From Gammaproteobacteria bacterium (GTDB taxonomy: Bacteria > Pseudomonadota > Gammaproteobacteria > UBA6429 > Thiohalophilaceae), in the NCBI GenBank assembly GCA_030593785.1, contig JAUVGM010000183.1:1-5559 (forward strand): DNA of 5,559 nucleotides. The letters are read 5' to 3'. Positions 1 through 5,559 of this stretch are shown here, piece after piece. The notes under the pieces were generated by a model. It had not been told where the DNA came from and did not search any database. It saw nothing but the letters and a program-made list of their open reading frames with translations. Each line of letters opens with the position of its first letter. Position 1 is the first letter of the stretch. A program made the translations under genes and the position numbers.

Positions 1-975
1 GTTGCAAAACAAGAAGCAGGTAAGACCGTTTTTTATCGAGCCGAACGTGAAGCTCAAGTTTTACGTAAAGTTATGGATCGTAATGAAGGGCCATTATCAA
101 ACGAAGAAATGGCACGTTTATTTCGTGAAATAATGTCAGCATGTCTTGCTTTAGAACGAGTAATGAAAATCGCATTTCTTGGACCTGAAGGTACATTTAC
201 CCAAGCGGCTGCGTTAAAGCATTTTGGGCATTCAGTACAAACCTTACCTATGACAACCATTGGTGATGTGTTTCGTGAAGTTGAATCAGGTACTTCATCT
301 TATGGTGTTGTGCCCGTTGAAAATTCTACAGAAGGTGTGATTAACCATACCCTAGATGAGTTTATGAATTCATCATTAAATATTTGCGGTGAAGTTGATT
401 TACGTATTCATCATAATTTGTTGGGTAACGTTGAAGATATTAAAGATGTGAAAAAAGTTTATTCACATCGTCAGTCTTTAGCGCAATGTCGAAAGTGGTT
501 AGACACGAATTTAAGTAATGTCGAGCAGATTGATGTCAGTAGTAATGCTGAAGCAGCAAGGTTAGCGTCAAATGAGAAGGGTGCAACAGCTATTGCTGGA
601 GAAACCGCTGCCGAAATTTATGAATTAAAAACTATTGTAAGCAATATAGAAGACGAACCTGATAACACTACACGTTTCCTTATTATTGGTGAACGTGTTC
701 TTCCTGCCAGCGGAGCTGATAAAACGTCAATGTTGATTTCAGCAAACAATAAATCGGGATCATTACATTCTATATTGGAACCTTTTGCTAAAAATAATAT
801 TTCTATGACACGCATTGAATCACGTCCTTCACGTCAAGGAATGTGGAATTATGTATTCTTTATTGATATTGACGGTCATGTGGATGATAAGAATGTGGCA
901 AAGGCAATTACAGAACTAGAAGACGCTGCAAGTGTAGTGAAGGTGCTTGGTTCTTACCCTAAAGCAGTCTTGTAG
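1..975 (+). CDS. pheA: Bifunctional chorismate mutase / prephenate dehydratase (P-protein), 5' end outside window
   Basis: This cytoplasmic enzyme of phenylalanine synthesis rearranges chorismate to prephenate, then dehydrates and decarboxylates prephenate to phenylpyruvate. The frame is open from base 1 and 324 residues are visible; relatives are about 355-365 residues, so roughly 35-40 are missing, including the first part of the AroQ mutase helix. Visible residues 1-54 are the rest of the mutase domain (FYRAEREAQVL, then LFREIMSACLALE). The dehydratase domain starts near residue 55 with FLGPEGTFT, followed by VPVENSTEGVINHTLD, YSHRQSLAQC and the catalytic-region motif DNTTRF. A C-terminal ACT domain shows GSLHSILEPF and ESRPSR, the motifs that bind phenylalanine for feedback inhibition in this family. 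The ending GSYPKAVL matches my memory of the usual family C-terminus, so the protein looks intact. Its TAG stop overlaps the left end of the inverted-repeat element. Confidence 0.97.
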   Translation, partial: VAKQEAGKTVFYRAEREAQVLRKVMDRNEGPLSNEEMARLFREIMSACLALERVMKIAFLGPEGTFTQAAALKHFGHSVQTLPMTTIGDVFREVESGTSSYGVVPVENSTEGVINHTLDEFMNSSLNICGEVDLRIHHNLLGNVEDIKDVKKVYSHRQSLAQCRKWLDTNLSNVEQIDVSSNAEAARLASNEKGATAIAGETAAEIYELKTIVSNIEDEPDNTTRFLIIGERVLPASGADKTSMLISANNKSGSLHSILEPFAKNNISMTRIESRPSRQGMWNYVFFIDIDGHVDDKNVAKAITELEDAASVVKVLGSYPKAVL

Positions 976-1007
976 ACCATTGCACGAATAATGAGAAGCC
1001 AAATAAC
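973..1007 (+). repeat. Left terminal inverted repeat of the pheA-hisC element
   Basis: This arm pairs with 1109-1143. The longest perfect block is ATAATGAGAAG (988-998), which matches CTTCTCATTAT (1118-1128). Mismatches to the other arm are at 979, 985, 987, 999, 1000 and 1004. The repeat begins with the T of the pheA stop codon; bases further upstream no longer match the right side, so the boundary is sharp at 973. Confidence 0.8.
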
Positions 1008-1015
1008 TACGTTTA

Positions 1016-1040
1016 CCCTCCATGATATTTTAATGTGGGG
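1016..1040 (+). other. Small hairpin in the left half of the element
   Basis: Bases 1016-1023 (CCCTCCAT) can pair with 1033-1040 (ATGTGGGG) around a 9-base AT-rich loop, with one G-T wobble (1019/1037) and one mismatch (1020/1036). It lies in the stretch of the left half that has no counterpart on the right. It is not followed by a T run, so it does not look like a terminator. Confidence 0.4.
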
Positions 1041-1047
1041 CACGACG

Positions 1048-1103
1048 AAAACCTGTCAAAATGCTCATGTACTTAACGTACACTCCGCTTTTTCATCGGT
1101 TTT
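1048..1103 (+). other. Interrupted central hairpin of the element
   Basis: AAAACC (1048-1053) can pair with GGTTTT (1098-1103). After a 4x4 internal loop, AAAA (1058-1061) pairs with TTTT (1090-1093), and the tip is a perfect 5-bp stem TGTAC/GTACA (1068-1072 with 1078-1082) closing a TTAAC loop. Together with the terminal repeats and the hairpin at 1016-1040 this would give a three-branched fold in RNA or single-stranded DNA. Pairing was found by eye and no folding energy was computed. Confidence 0.5.
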
Positions 1104-1108
1104 GCCTT

Positions 1109-1143
1109 GTTCTTTAACTTCTCATTATCCATGCAAAGGTCTA
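1109..1143 (-). repeat. Right terminal inverted repeat of the pheA-hisC element
   Basis: This is the reverse-complement partner of 973-1007, with 29 of 35 positions matching. It ends in GGTCTA, mirroring TAGACC at the left end. Similarity stops at 1143. The remaining 32 bases before hisC are plain AT-rich sequence holding only the hisC ribosome-binding region. Confidence 0.8.
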
Positions 1144-1175
1144 AGTAATAACTTTTAAATATTTGAGATTATTCA

Positions 1176-2294
1176 ATGTCAGATTATGACTTATTCTCCC
1201 TAGCAACAAAAGGTGTGCAATCTTTATCACCTTATCAGGCGGGAAAACCCATCGATGAACTTAAACGCGAATACGGCGTTTCTGATGTAATCAAACTCGC
1301 ATCAAATGAAAATCCATTAGGTCCAAGTGAAAAGGTGATATCTGCTATTCAAAATGAATTAGCTGAACTTTCTCGTTATCCTGACGGTAATGCTTTTTCT
1401 TTAAAAGAAACCTTAGCTAAAAAACACTCAGTCGATGCTGAACAAATTACGGTTGGTAATGGTTCTAATGATATTCTGGAAATTCTTACTCGTGCATTTG
1501 TTACTCCAGAACATGAAATCATATTTTCTCAACATGCATTTGTTGTTTATCCTATTGTTACACAGGCAGTTGGTGCTAAAGCGGTAGTTGTTCCTGCGAA
1601 AGATTGGGGACATGATCTTGCTGCAATGCAACAGGCTATTACAGATAAAACCCGGGTTATCTTTATTGCTAATCCCAATAATCCGACGGGAACATGGCTA
1701 GGTAAAAAAGAACTATCTTCATTTTTACAATCTGTACCTGATAATGTACTCGTTGTATTGGACGAAGCTTATTTTGAGTTTGCAGATAATGATGTGACTG
1801 CAGAAGATTACCCAAATGGAATTGAATTGGGTAAACAGTATCCAAATTTAATCGTGACGCGAACATTTTCTAAAGCATATGGTTTAGCAGGTTTGAGGAT
1901 CGGATATTCTATTTCAGACTCACAAATTGCAGATGCCTTAAACCGTGTCCGTCAGCCATTTAATGTAAATAGTCTGGCATTAAAAGCTGCTGAAGTTGCG
2001 GTTGCGGATACTGAATACCTTGAAAAAGGATTAAAACTTAATGCCAATGGTATGGTGAAGTTAATCGCCTCATTTGAAGGCATGGGATTAAGCTATATTC
2101 CTTCTGTTGGTAATTTTATTTGTGTGAATGTCGGCGAAAATGCGATGAAAGTGTATGATGATCTTCTTTATGAAGGCGTGATTGTACGTCCTGTTGCTAA
2201 TTATGAAATGCCAGAGTATTTGCGTATTACGATTGGTACAGAAAAAGAAAATGAGCGTTTTATTACTGCATTAAAGAAAGTATTGAATAAATAA
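1176..2294 (+). CDS. hisC: Histidinol-phosphate / aromatic aminotransferase (PLP-dependent, class I/II)
   Basis: HisC transfers an amino group between glutamate and imidazole-acetol phosphate in histidine synthesis, and several family members also act on phenylpyruvate and hydroxyphenylpyruvate. The 372 residues are a normal full length. Visible PLP-fold I motifs are LASNENPLGP (from residue 41), GNGSNDIL (94-101, phosphate contact), NPNNPTGT (166-173), DEAYFEF (196-202), the Schiff-base lysine K233 in TFSKAYGLAGLR, and the substrate-carboxylate arginine R350 in YLRITIGT. The ATG is preceded by a modest GAGA (1165-1168) seven bases upstream, and the N-terminus looks complete. It sits between pheA and tyrA and shares one base with tyrA, so translation of the two is probably coupled. 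Inference: here it serves mainly as the aromatic aminotransferase, and a second hisC may lie in the histidine operon. The substrate preference cannot be read from the sequence. Confidence 0.95.
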   Translation: MSDYDLFSLATKGVQSLSPYQAGKPIDELKREYGVSDVIKLASNENPLGPSEKVISAIQNELAELSRYPDGNAFSLKETLAKKHSVDAEQITVGNGSNDILEILTRAFVTPEHEIIFSQHAFVVYPIVTQAVGAKAVVVPAKDWGHDLAAMQQAITDKTRVIFIANPNNPTGTWLGKKELSSFLQSVPDNVLVVLDEAYFEFADNDVTAEDYPNGIELGKQYPNLIVTRTFSKAYGLAGLRIGYSISDSQIADALNRVRQPFNVNSLALKAAEVAVADTEYLEKGLKLNANGMVKLIASFEGMGLSYIPSVGNFICVNVGENAMKVYDDLLYEGVIVRPVANYEMPEYLRITIGTEKENERFITALKKVLNK

Positions 2295-3190
2295 TGAATC
2301 AACAAATTATCAACAAATTATGCATTATCGGTGTCGGCCTAATAGGTGGATCGCTGGCGCGTGCTTTAAAAAAGGCGGGTGCAGTTGGTGATATTGTTGG
2401 TGCAGGTCGAGATGTAGCACATCTCGAAAAAGCAAAAGCATTAGGTGTAATTGACCACTTTGAAACCGACATTTCACTTGCGGTAAAAGATTGTGACATG
2501 GTGGTGGTGGCTGTGCCTTTAGGTGCTATGCAATCCGTGTTTGAACAAATAGCACCAGTTATAACAAATGACATGATTATTACCGATGTAGGTAGTGCAA
2601 AAGGGAGCGTAGTTAAAGCTGCTCAAGCTGCTTTTAAGGATATCCCCGCAACACTTGTACCTGGGCATCCAATCGCAGGAACTGAAAAAAGCGGGGTAGA
2701 GGCATCTTTTCCCGAACTATATGAAAATCGTCGCATTATTATTACACCTCTCGAAACAAGTTCAACAACTGCAATTTCAAAGGTGAAAAGTATGTGGCAA
2801 GCCTGTGGAGCTGATGTTATTGAGACAACAATAGAACATCATGATGAAGTTTTGGCTGCAACAAGCCATCTTCCTCATATGTTAGCTTTTTCATTGGTTG
2901 ATACTTTAGCGAAGATGGATGCAAAAAATGAGATTTTTGATTTTGCCGCGGGTGGCTTTCGCGACTTCACGCGAATTGCATCAAGTGATCCTGATATGTG
3001 GCGTGACATTTGTTTAGCAAATGGTGATGCTTTGGTAGAGATGATAAAAAAATTCAGCGATGACTTGCAAAAGTTATCAAACGCGATTGAAAAAAATGAC
3101 AGTACGTATTTAAAAGAAACGTTTGAACGTGCTAAAAAAGCACGTGATGAGTTTTGTGATAGCAAAAATATAAATGATAGTTTGGAATAG
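2294..3190 (+). CDS. tyrA: Prephenate / cyclohexadienyl dehydrogenase, without chorismate mutase domain
   Basis: TyrA oxidatively decarboxylates prephenate to 4-hydroxyphenylpyruvate, or arogenate to tyrosine, using NAD(P)+. The 298 residues form a complete TyrA without the chorismate mutase domain of the enteric T-protein. The N-terminal Rossmann motif is IIGVGLIGGS (G13, G15, G18). The catalytic domain shows DVGSAKG (S101), GHPIAGTEKSGVE with the presumed catalytic H125, SHLPHMLAF (H192, H195) and GGFRDFTRIASSDPDMWRDI (R227), all expected active-site segments. The end of the second Rossmann strand reads VGAGRD instead of carrying the acidic residue typical of strict NAD+ enzymes, so NADP+ use is possible (inference). 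The start codon overlaps the hisC stop as TAATG with only a weak purine-rich stretch upstream, indicating coupled translation. In some pseudomonads tyrA is fused to aroA; here a TAG and 15 bp separate them. Confidence 0.95.
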   Translation: MNQQIINKLCIIGVGLIGGSLARALKKAGAVGDIVGAGRDVAHLEKAKALGVIDHFETDISLAVKDCDMVVVAVPLGAMQSVFEQIAPVITNDMIITDVGSAKGSVVKAAQAAFKDIPATLVPGHPIAGTEKSGVEASFPELYENRRIIITPLETSSTTAISKVKSMWQACGADVIETTIEHHDEVLAATSHLPHMLAFSLVDTLAKMDAKNEIFDFAAGGFRDFTRIASSDPDMWRDICLANGDALVEMIKKFSDDLQKLSNAIEKNDSTYLKETFERAKKARDEFCDSKNINDSLE

Positions 3191-3194
3191 GCGT

Positions 3195-3198
3195 AGGT
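3195..3198 (+). promoter_or_regulatory. Ribosome-binding site fixing the aroA TTG start
   Basis: AGGT lies seven bases before TTG at 3206. The same frame is closed by TAG at 3194-3196, so no longer start exists, and the next in-frame ATG, at about residue 29, would remove the catalytic GDKS segment. The TTG is therefore the only sensible start. Confidence 0.75.
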
Positions 3199-3205
3199 AA
3201 CTAAA

Positions 3206-4498
3206 TTGAAATTTGAAGTAAAAGCAGGCGGTCAATTAAACGGAACATTCCGAGTGCCCGGAGATAAATCAATTTCTCATCGCAGTATTATGTTGGGTTC
3301 ACTTGCAGACGGCGTTACTAAAGTAACTGGTTTTCTGGAAGGTGAAGATAGTCTTGCAACTTTAAATGCTTTTCGTGCGATGGGTGTGAATATTGAAGGG
3401 CCATCTAATGGCAATGTTACAATTCATGGTGTAGGTCTACATGGATTAAAAAAACCTGAGAAAGAACTAGATGTTGGTAACTCTGGTACATCAATGCGTT
3501 TATTAGCAGGATTATTATCGGCACAAGATTTTGATGTGACCATAATAGGCGATAGCTCATTAAATAAACGTCCTATGCGTCGCGTCACAGTACCTTTAGC
3601 TCAAATGAATACGGTTGTTGAAACTAACGATGCTGGTACGCCGCCGTTAACAATAAAAGGTGGTAAAGAGTTAAAAGGTTTTCACTATGAAATGCCTGTA
3701 GCCAGCGCGCAGGTTAAATCTTGTTTATTATTAGCAGGTTTATATGCTGATGGTGAAACCTGTGTTACAGAACCAGCACCAACTCGTGATCACACTGAAC
3801 GTATGTTACGTGGTTTGGGCTACGACGTTATTACCGATGGTAATAAAATTTGTTTGAAAGGCGGTGGTTCATTAACCGCCACTAATATTGATGTTCCTGC
3901 AGATATTTCTTCCGCTACATTTTTTATGGTGGGTGCATGCATAGCTGAAGGTTCTGATATTACACTTGAGCATGTTGGTATCAACCCAACACGTATTGGG
4001 ATTATAAATATACTTCGTTTAATGGGTGCTGATATTTCAATCAATAATGAGCGTGAAGTAGGTGGTGAACCCGTTGCTGATATTCGTGTACGTTATGCAA
4101 AATTAAAAGGTATTCAAATACCCGAAGATCAGGTGCCTTTAGCGATTGATGAATTCCCAGCTATCTTTATCGCCGCATCATGTGCGGAAGGTGAAACGGT
4201 TTTAACAGGTGCCAAAGAATTAAGAGTAAAAGAAAGTGATCGCATTCAGGTTATGGCAGATGGTTTAAATACGTTAGGTATAGATGCTAAGCCAACTGAA
4301 GACGGTATTATAATCCAACCAGGTCAAATTACTGGTGGTACAGTCGATAGTCATGGTGATCACCGCATTGCGATGTCATTTGCAATGGCTGCGTTAATTG
4401 CATCAGACACAATTACAATTACAGATTGTGCAAATGTGAAAACCTCTTTTCCTGACTTTGTTGAGTTAGCGAAAGAAGCTGGGCTCGATATAAGTTAA
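3206..4498 (+). CDS. aroA: 3-phosphoshikimate 1-carboxyvinyltransferase (EPSP synthase), class II type
   Basis: AroA joins phosphoenolpyruvate to shikimate-3-phosphate, the sixth step of the shikimate pathway. The 430 residues are full length and translation starts at TTG. Motifs in order: PGDKSISHRS (K21), GNSGTSMRLL (91-100), KRPMRRV (121-127), SAQVK (167-171), RDHTE (194-198), NPTR (260-263), IDEFPAIFIAA (D315, presumed catalytic), LRVKESDR (E343), DHRIAMSFAMAAL (385-397) and KTSFPDF (K412). GDKS, SAQVK, RDHTE and NPTR together are the signature of class II enzymes, unlike the class I enzyme of E. coli. The residue matching E. coli Gly96 and the Ala100 of the Agrobacterium CP4 enzyme is glycine here (G94). 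The gene lies 15 bp after tyrA with its own ribosome-binding site and is surely co-transcribed with it. In relatives cmk and rpsA normally follow; here manC does. Confidence 0.96.
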   Translation: MKFEVKAGGQLNGTFRVPGDKSISHRSIMLGSLADGVTKVTGFLEGEDSLATLNAFRAMGVNIEGPSNGNVTIHGVGLHGLKKPEKELDVGNSGTSMRLLAGLLSAQDFDVTIIGDSSLNKRPMRRVTVPLAQMNTVVETNDAGTPPLTIKGGKELKGFHYEMPVASAQVKSCLLLAGLYADGETCVTEPAPTRDHTERMLRGLGYDVITDGNKICLKGGGSLTATNIDVPADISSATFFMVGACIAEGSDITLEHVGINPTRIGIINILRLMGADISINNEREVGGEPVADIRVRYAKLKGIQIPEDQVPLAIDEFPAIFIAASCAEGETVLTGAKELRVKESDRIQVMADGLNTLGIDAKPTEDGIIIQPGQITGGTVDSHGDHRIAMSFAMAALIASDTITITDCANVKTSFPDFVELAKEAGLDIS

Positions 4499-4530
4499 TG
4501 CAAATCAAACAAAATGGATTTAAATGAATT

Positions 4531-5559
4531 ATGAGTATAACTGTTAAGCCTGTCATTCTATCCGGTGGTTCTGGTACACGCTTGTGGCCTTTATCTCGCC
4601 AACTTTATCCGAAACAACTATTACCTTTAGTGGGCGAACAAACATTATTACAAGATACCATTACTCGTCTTGAAAATTTTCCTAATATCTCTGATACCGT
4701 TACTGTAATTTGTAACGATGCTCATCGTTTTTTAGTGGCAGAACAATTACGTGAAATTAATGTAAAAGCGGATGCTTTATTGCTTGAACCTGTTGGACGT
4801 AATACTGCGCCGGCATTAACCTTAGCCGCGATAGCTAACCGCGAACTGGGGCATGATGACATATTACTTGTAATGCCAGCTGATCATGTTATTCGTGATA
4901 ATGAGTCATTTCAAAAGACATTAAAAGAAGGTGCGTTATTGGCAGATCAGGACTACCTTGTGACATTTGGTATTGTTCCTGATAGACCTGAAACGGGTTA
5001 CGGTTATATCGAACAAGGTAAGAAAATTGACCAAGGACTAAGTTTTGCTATCAATCGTTTTGTTGAAAAACCTGATGTCAAAACGGCACAATCATATCTT
5101 GATTCTGGAAATTTTTTATGGAATAGCGGAAAATTTATGATTAAATCTTCGGTATGGATTGCTCAAATTGGTCAATTTGCACCTGAAATTTTAAATGCTT
5201 GTGAACAAGCATACAAAAAGGGCGAAGCAGAGCTAGATTTTTATCGGATTGATCAAGATGCCTTTGAGTTATGTCCTTCTGATTCTATTGATTATGCTGT
5301 GGCAGAAAAAATTATCGCTTCCGATGCTAAAAATAAAATAAAGGCAGCAGTAATTCCCCTGGATGCAGGCTGGTCTGATATCGGTGCCTGGGCAGAATTA
5401 TGGAAAATTGGAAATAAAGATGAAGCCGGTAATGTTATACAGGGTGATGTTGTTTCAATTGATAGTGAAAATTCAATGTTATTCAGCCAGCAACGTTTAA
5501 TCGCAGCGGTAGGACTTAAAGATATTGTTGTTATCGAAACTGCAGATGCAATTCTTGTG
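4531..5559 (+). CDS. manC: Mannose-1-phosphate guanylyltransferase, 3' end outside window
   Basis: The enzyme couples mannose-1-phosphate and GTP to give GDP-mannose, the mannosyl donor for O-antigen, capsule or exopolysaccharide and the precursor of GDP-fucose-type sugars. The 343 visible residues run to the window edge with no stop. They cover the nucleotidyltransferase domain: LSGGSGTRLWPLSR (10-23) with YPKQ, EPVGRNTAPA (86-95), MPADH (115-119), ETGYGYIE (154-161), FVEKPD (177-182), FLWNSGKF (195-202), SIDYAVAEK (252-260) and WSDIGAW (281-287). Full-length type II proteins have about 470-480 residues with a C-terminal cupin phosphomannose isomerase domain; whether it is present here cannot be seen. 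The ATG has almost no Shine-Dalgarno sequence, but it precedes the GGSGTR loop by the usual distance. It follows aroA by 32 bp on the same strand with no terminator, so read-through from the aromatic operon is likely. algA and cpsB are names for the same family. Confidence 0.94.
   Translation, partial: MSITVKPVILSGGSGTRLWPLSRQLYPKQLLPLVGEQTLLQDTITRLENFPNISDTVTVICNDAHRFLVAEQLREINVKADALLLEPVGRNTAPALTLAAIANRELGHDDILLVMPADHVIRDNESFQKTLKEGALLADQDYLVTFGIVPDRPETGYGYIEQGKKIDQGLSFAINRFVEKPDVKTAQSYLDSGNFLWNSGKFMIKSSVWIAQIGQFAPEILNACEQAYKKGEAELDFYRIDQDAFELCPSDSIDYAVAEKIIASDAKNKIKAAVIPLDAGWSDIGAWAELWKIGNKDEAGNVIQGDVVSIDSENSMLFSQQRLIAAVGLKDIVVIETADAILV

Larger units (their letters stand above)
973..1143. 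mobile_element. MITE-like 171-bp inverted-repeat element between pheA and hisC
   Basis: The ends of this segment are imperfect inverted repeats. The outer 26 bases on each side match with only 3 mismatches; extended inward to 35 bases they match at 29. Each end begins with TA followed by GACC (GGTC then TA on the right), as expected if a TA target had been duplicated, which is the habit of IS630/Tc1-mariner transposons. There is no transposase, so if mobile it would be a non-autonomous miniature element. The inside is mostly non-coding and has two further hairpins. The left TA plus the first G of the element form the pheA stop codon. Small palindromic repeats of this kind occur in many copies in gammaproteobacterial genomes, but copy number cannot be tested with one copy. 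The alternative is a fixed structured RNA or intergenic repeat that does not move. Confidence 0.72.

Noticed and set aside
73..975. A shorter pheA reading beginning at ATG 73, or a stand-alone prephenate dehydratase beginning at ATG 163.
   Set aside because: The frame is open from base 1 and the residues before both ATGs are conserved chorismate mutase sequence, so the gene starts outside the window.
1048..1103. Central hairpin as a rho-independent terminator of pheA.
   Set aside because: The stem is interrupted and AT-rich, and no T run follows its 3' side; the only T runs are inside the stem itself.
973..1143. Integron attC site or CRISPR repeat.
   Set aside because: There is no attC core-site pattern, no integrase or cassette structure, and no direct repeats with spacers. 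The inverted repeats with TA ends fit a MITE-like element better.
1100..1175. A promoter for hisC in or just after the right end of the element (for example TTGCCT near 1102 with CATTAT near 1123, or the TAAATAT near 1156).
   Set aside because: The spacing or one of the boxes is poor in each case and AT-rich sequence gives such matches by chance. No promoter can be supported by eye.
2299..3165. Reverse-strand open frames inside tyrA, and similar ones inside pheA, hisC and aroA.
   Set aside because: They lie opposite strongly conserved genes, have no recognisable motifs and look like antisense shadows.
4498..4534. Two tiny overlapping reading frames between aroA and manC: 9 codons from ATG at 4498 (overlapping the aroA stop as TAATG) and 6 codons from ATG at 4514 ending at the manC start as ATGA.
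   Set aside because: Such short frames arise easily in AT-rich spacers. Neither has a convincing ribosome-binding site or a recognisable product. They might help ribosomes reach manC, but nothing in the sequence demonstrates this.

Overview
The window is a stretch of bacterial chromosome, AT-rich by eye (roughly 40% GC), with every gene on the + strand. It carries most of an aromatic amino acid operon followed by the start of a sugar-nucleotide gene. The proteins point to a gammaproteobacterium outside the Enterobacterales. PheA is a Pseudomonas-type chorismate mutase/prephenate dehydratase, TyrA has no chorismate mutase domain, and AroA carries class II EPSP synthase motifs. The order pheA-hisC-tyrA-aroA matches the serC-pheA-hisC-tyrA-aroA-cmk-rpsA supraoperon known from Pseudomonas and relatives. 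The low GC argues against Pseudomonas itself. The genus cannot be settled from this sequence.

Layout: pheA is cut by the left edge (1-975). A 200-bp gap follows, most of it filled by a 171-bp element with imperfect terminal inverted repeats (973-1143). Then come hisC (1176-2294), tyrA (2294-3190, overlapping hisC by one base) and aroA (3206-4498, TTG start). A 32-bp gap leads to a mannose-1-phosphate guanylyltransferase gene, manC (4531 to beyond the right edge).

How the genes work together: AroA makes 5-enolpyruvylshikimate-3-phosphate, the precursor of chorismate. PheA converts chorismate to prephenate and then phenylpyruvate. TyrA oxidises prephenate (or arogenate) toward tyrosine. HisC is a histidinol-phosphate-type aminotransferase that, in this setting, probably also transaminates aromatic keto acids. 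ManC makes GDP-mannose for surface polysaccharide and is not part of the aromatic pathway. It stands where cmk is usually found.

The coding part is ordinary, well-conserved metabolism, and I see no undescribed multi-gene system. The most notable structure is the pheA-hisC element. It looks like a miniature, non-coding, TA-flanked inverted-repeat element (MITE-like). One edge lies in the pheA stop codon, so the element seems to supply the last base of that stop. Its transcript could fold into a three-branched structure, and it contains an 18-codon reading frame rich in aromatic residues that is probably fortuitous.
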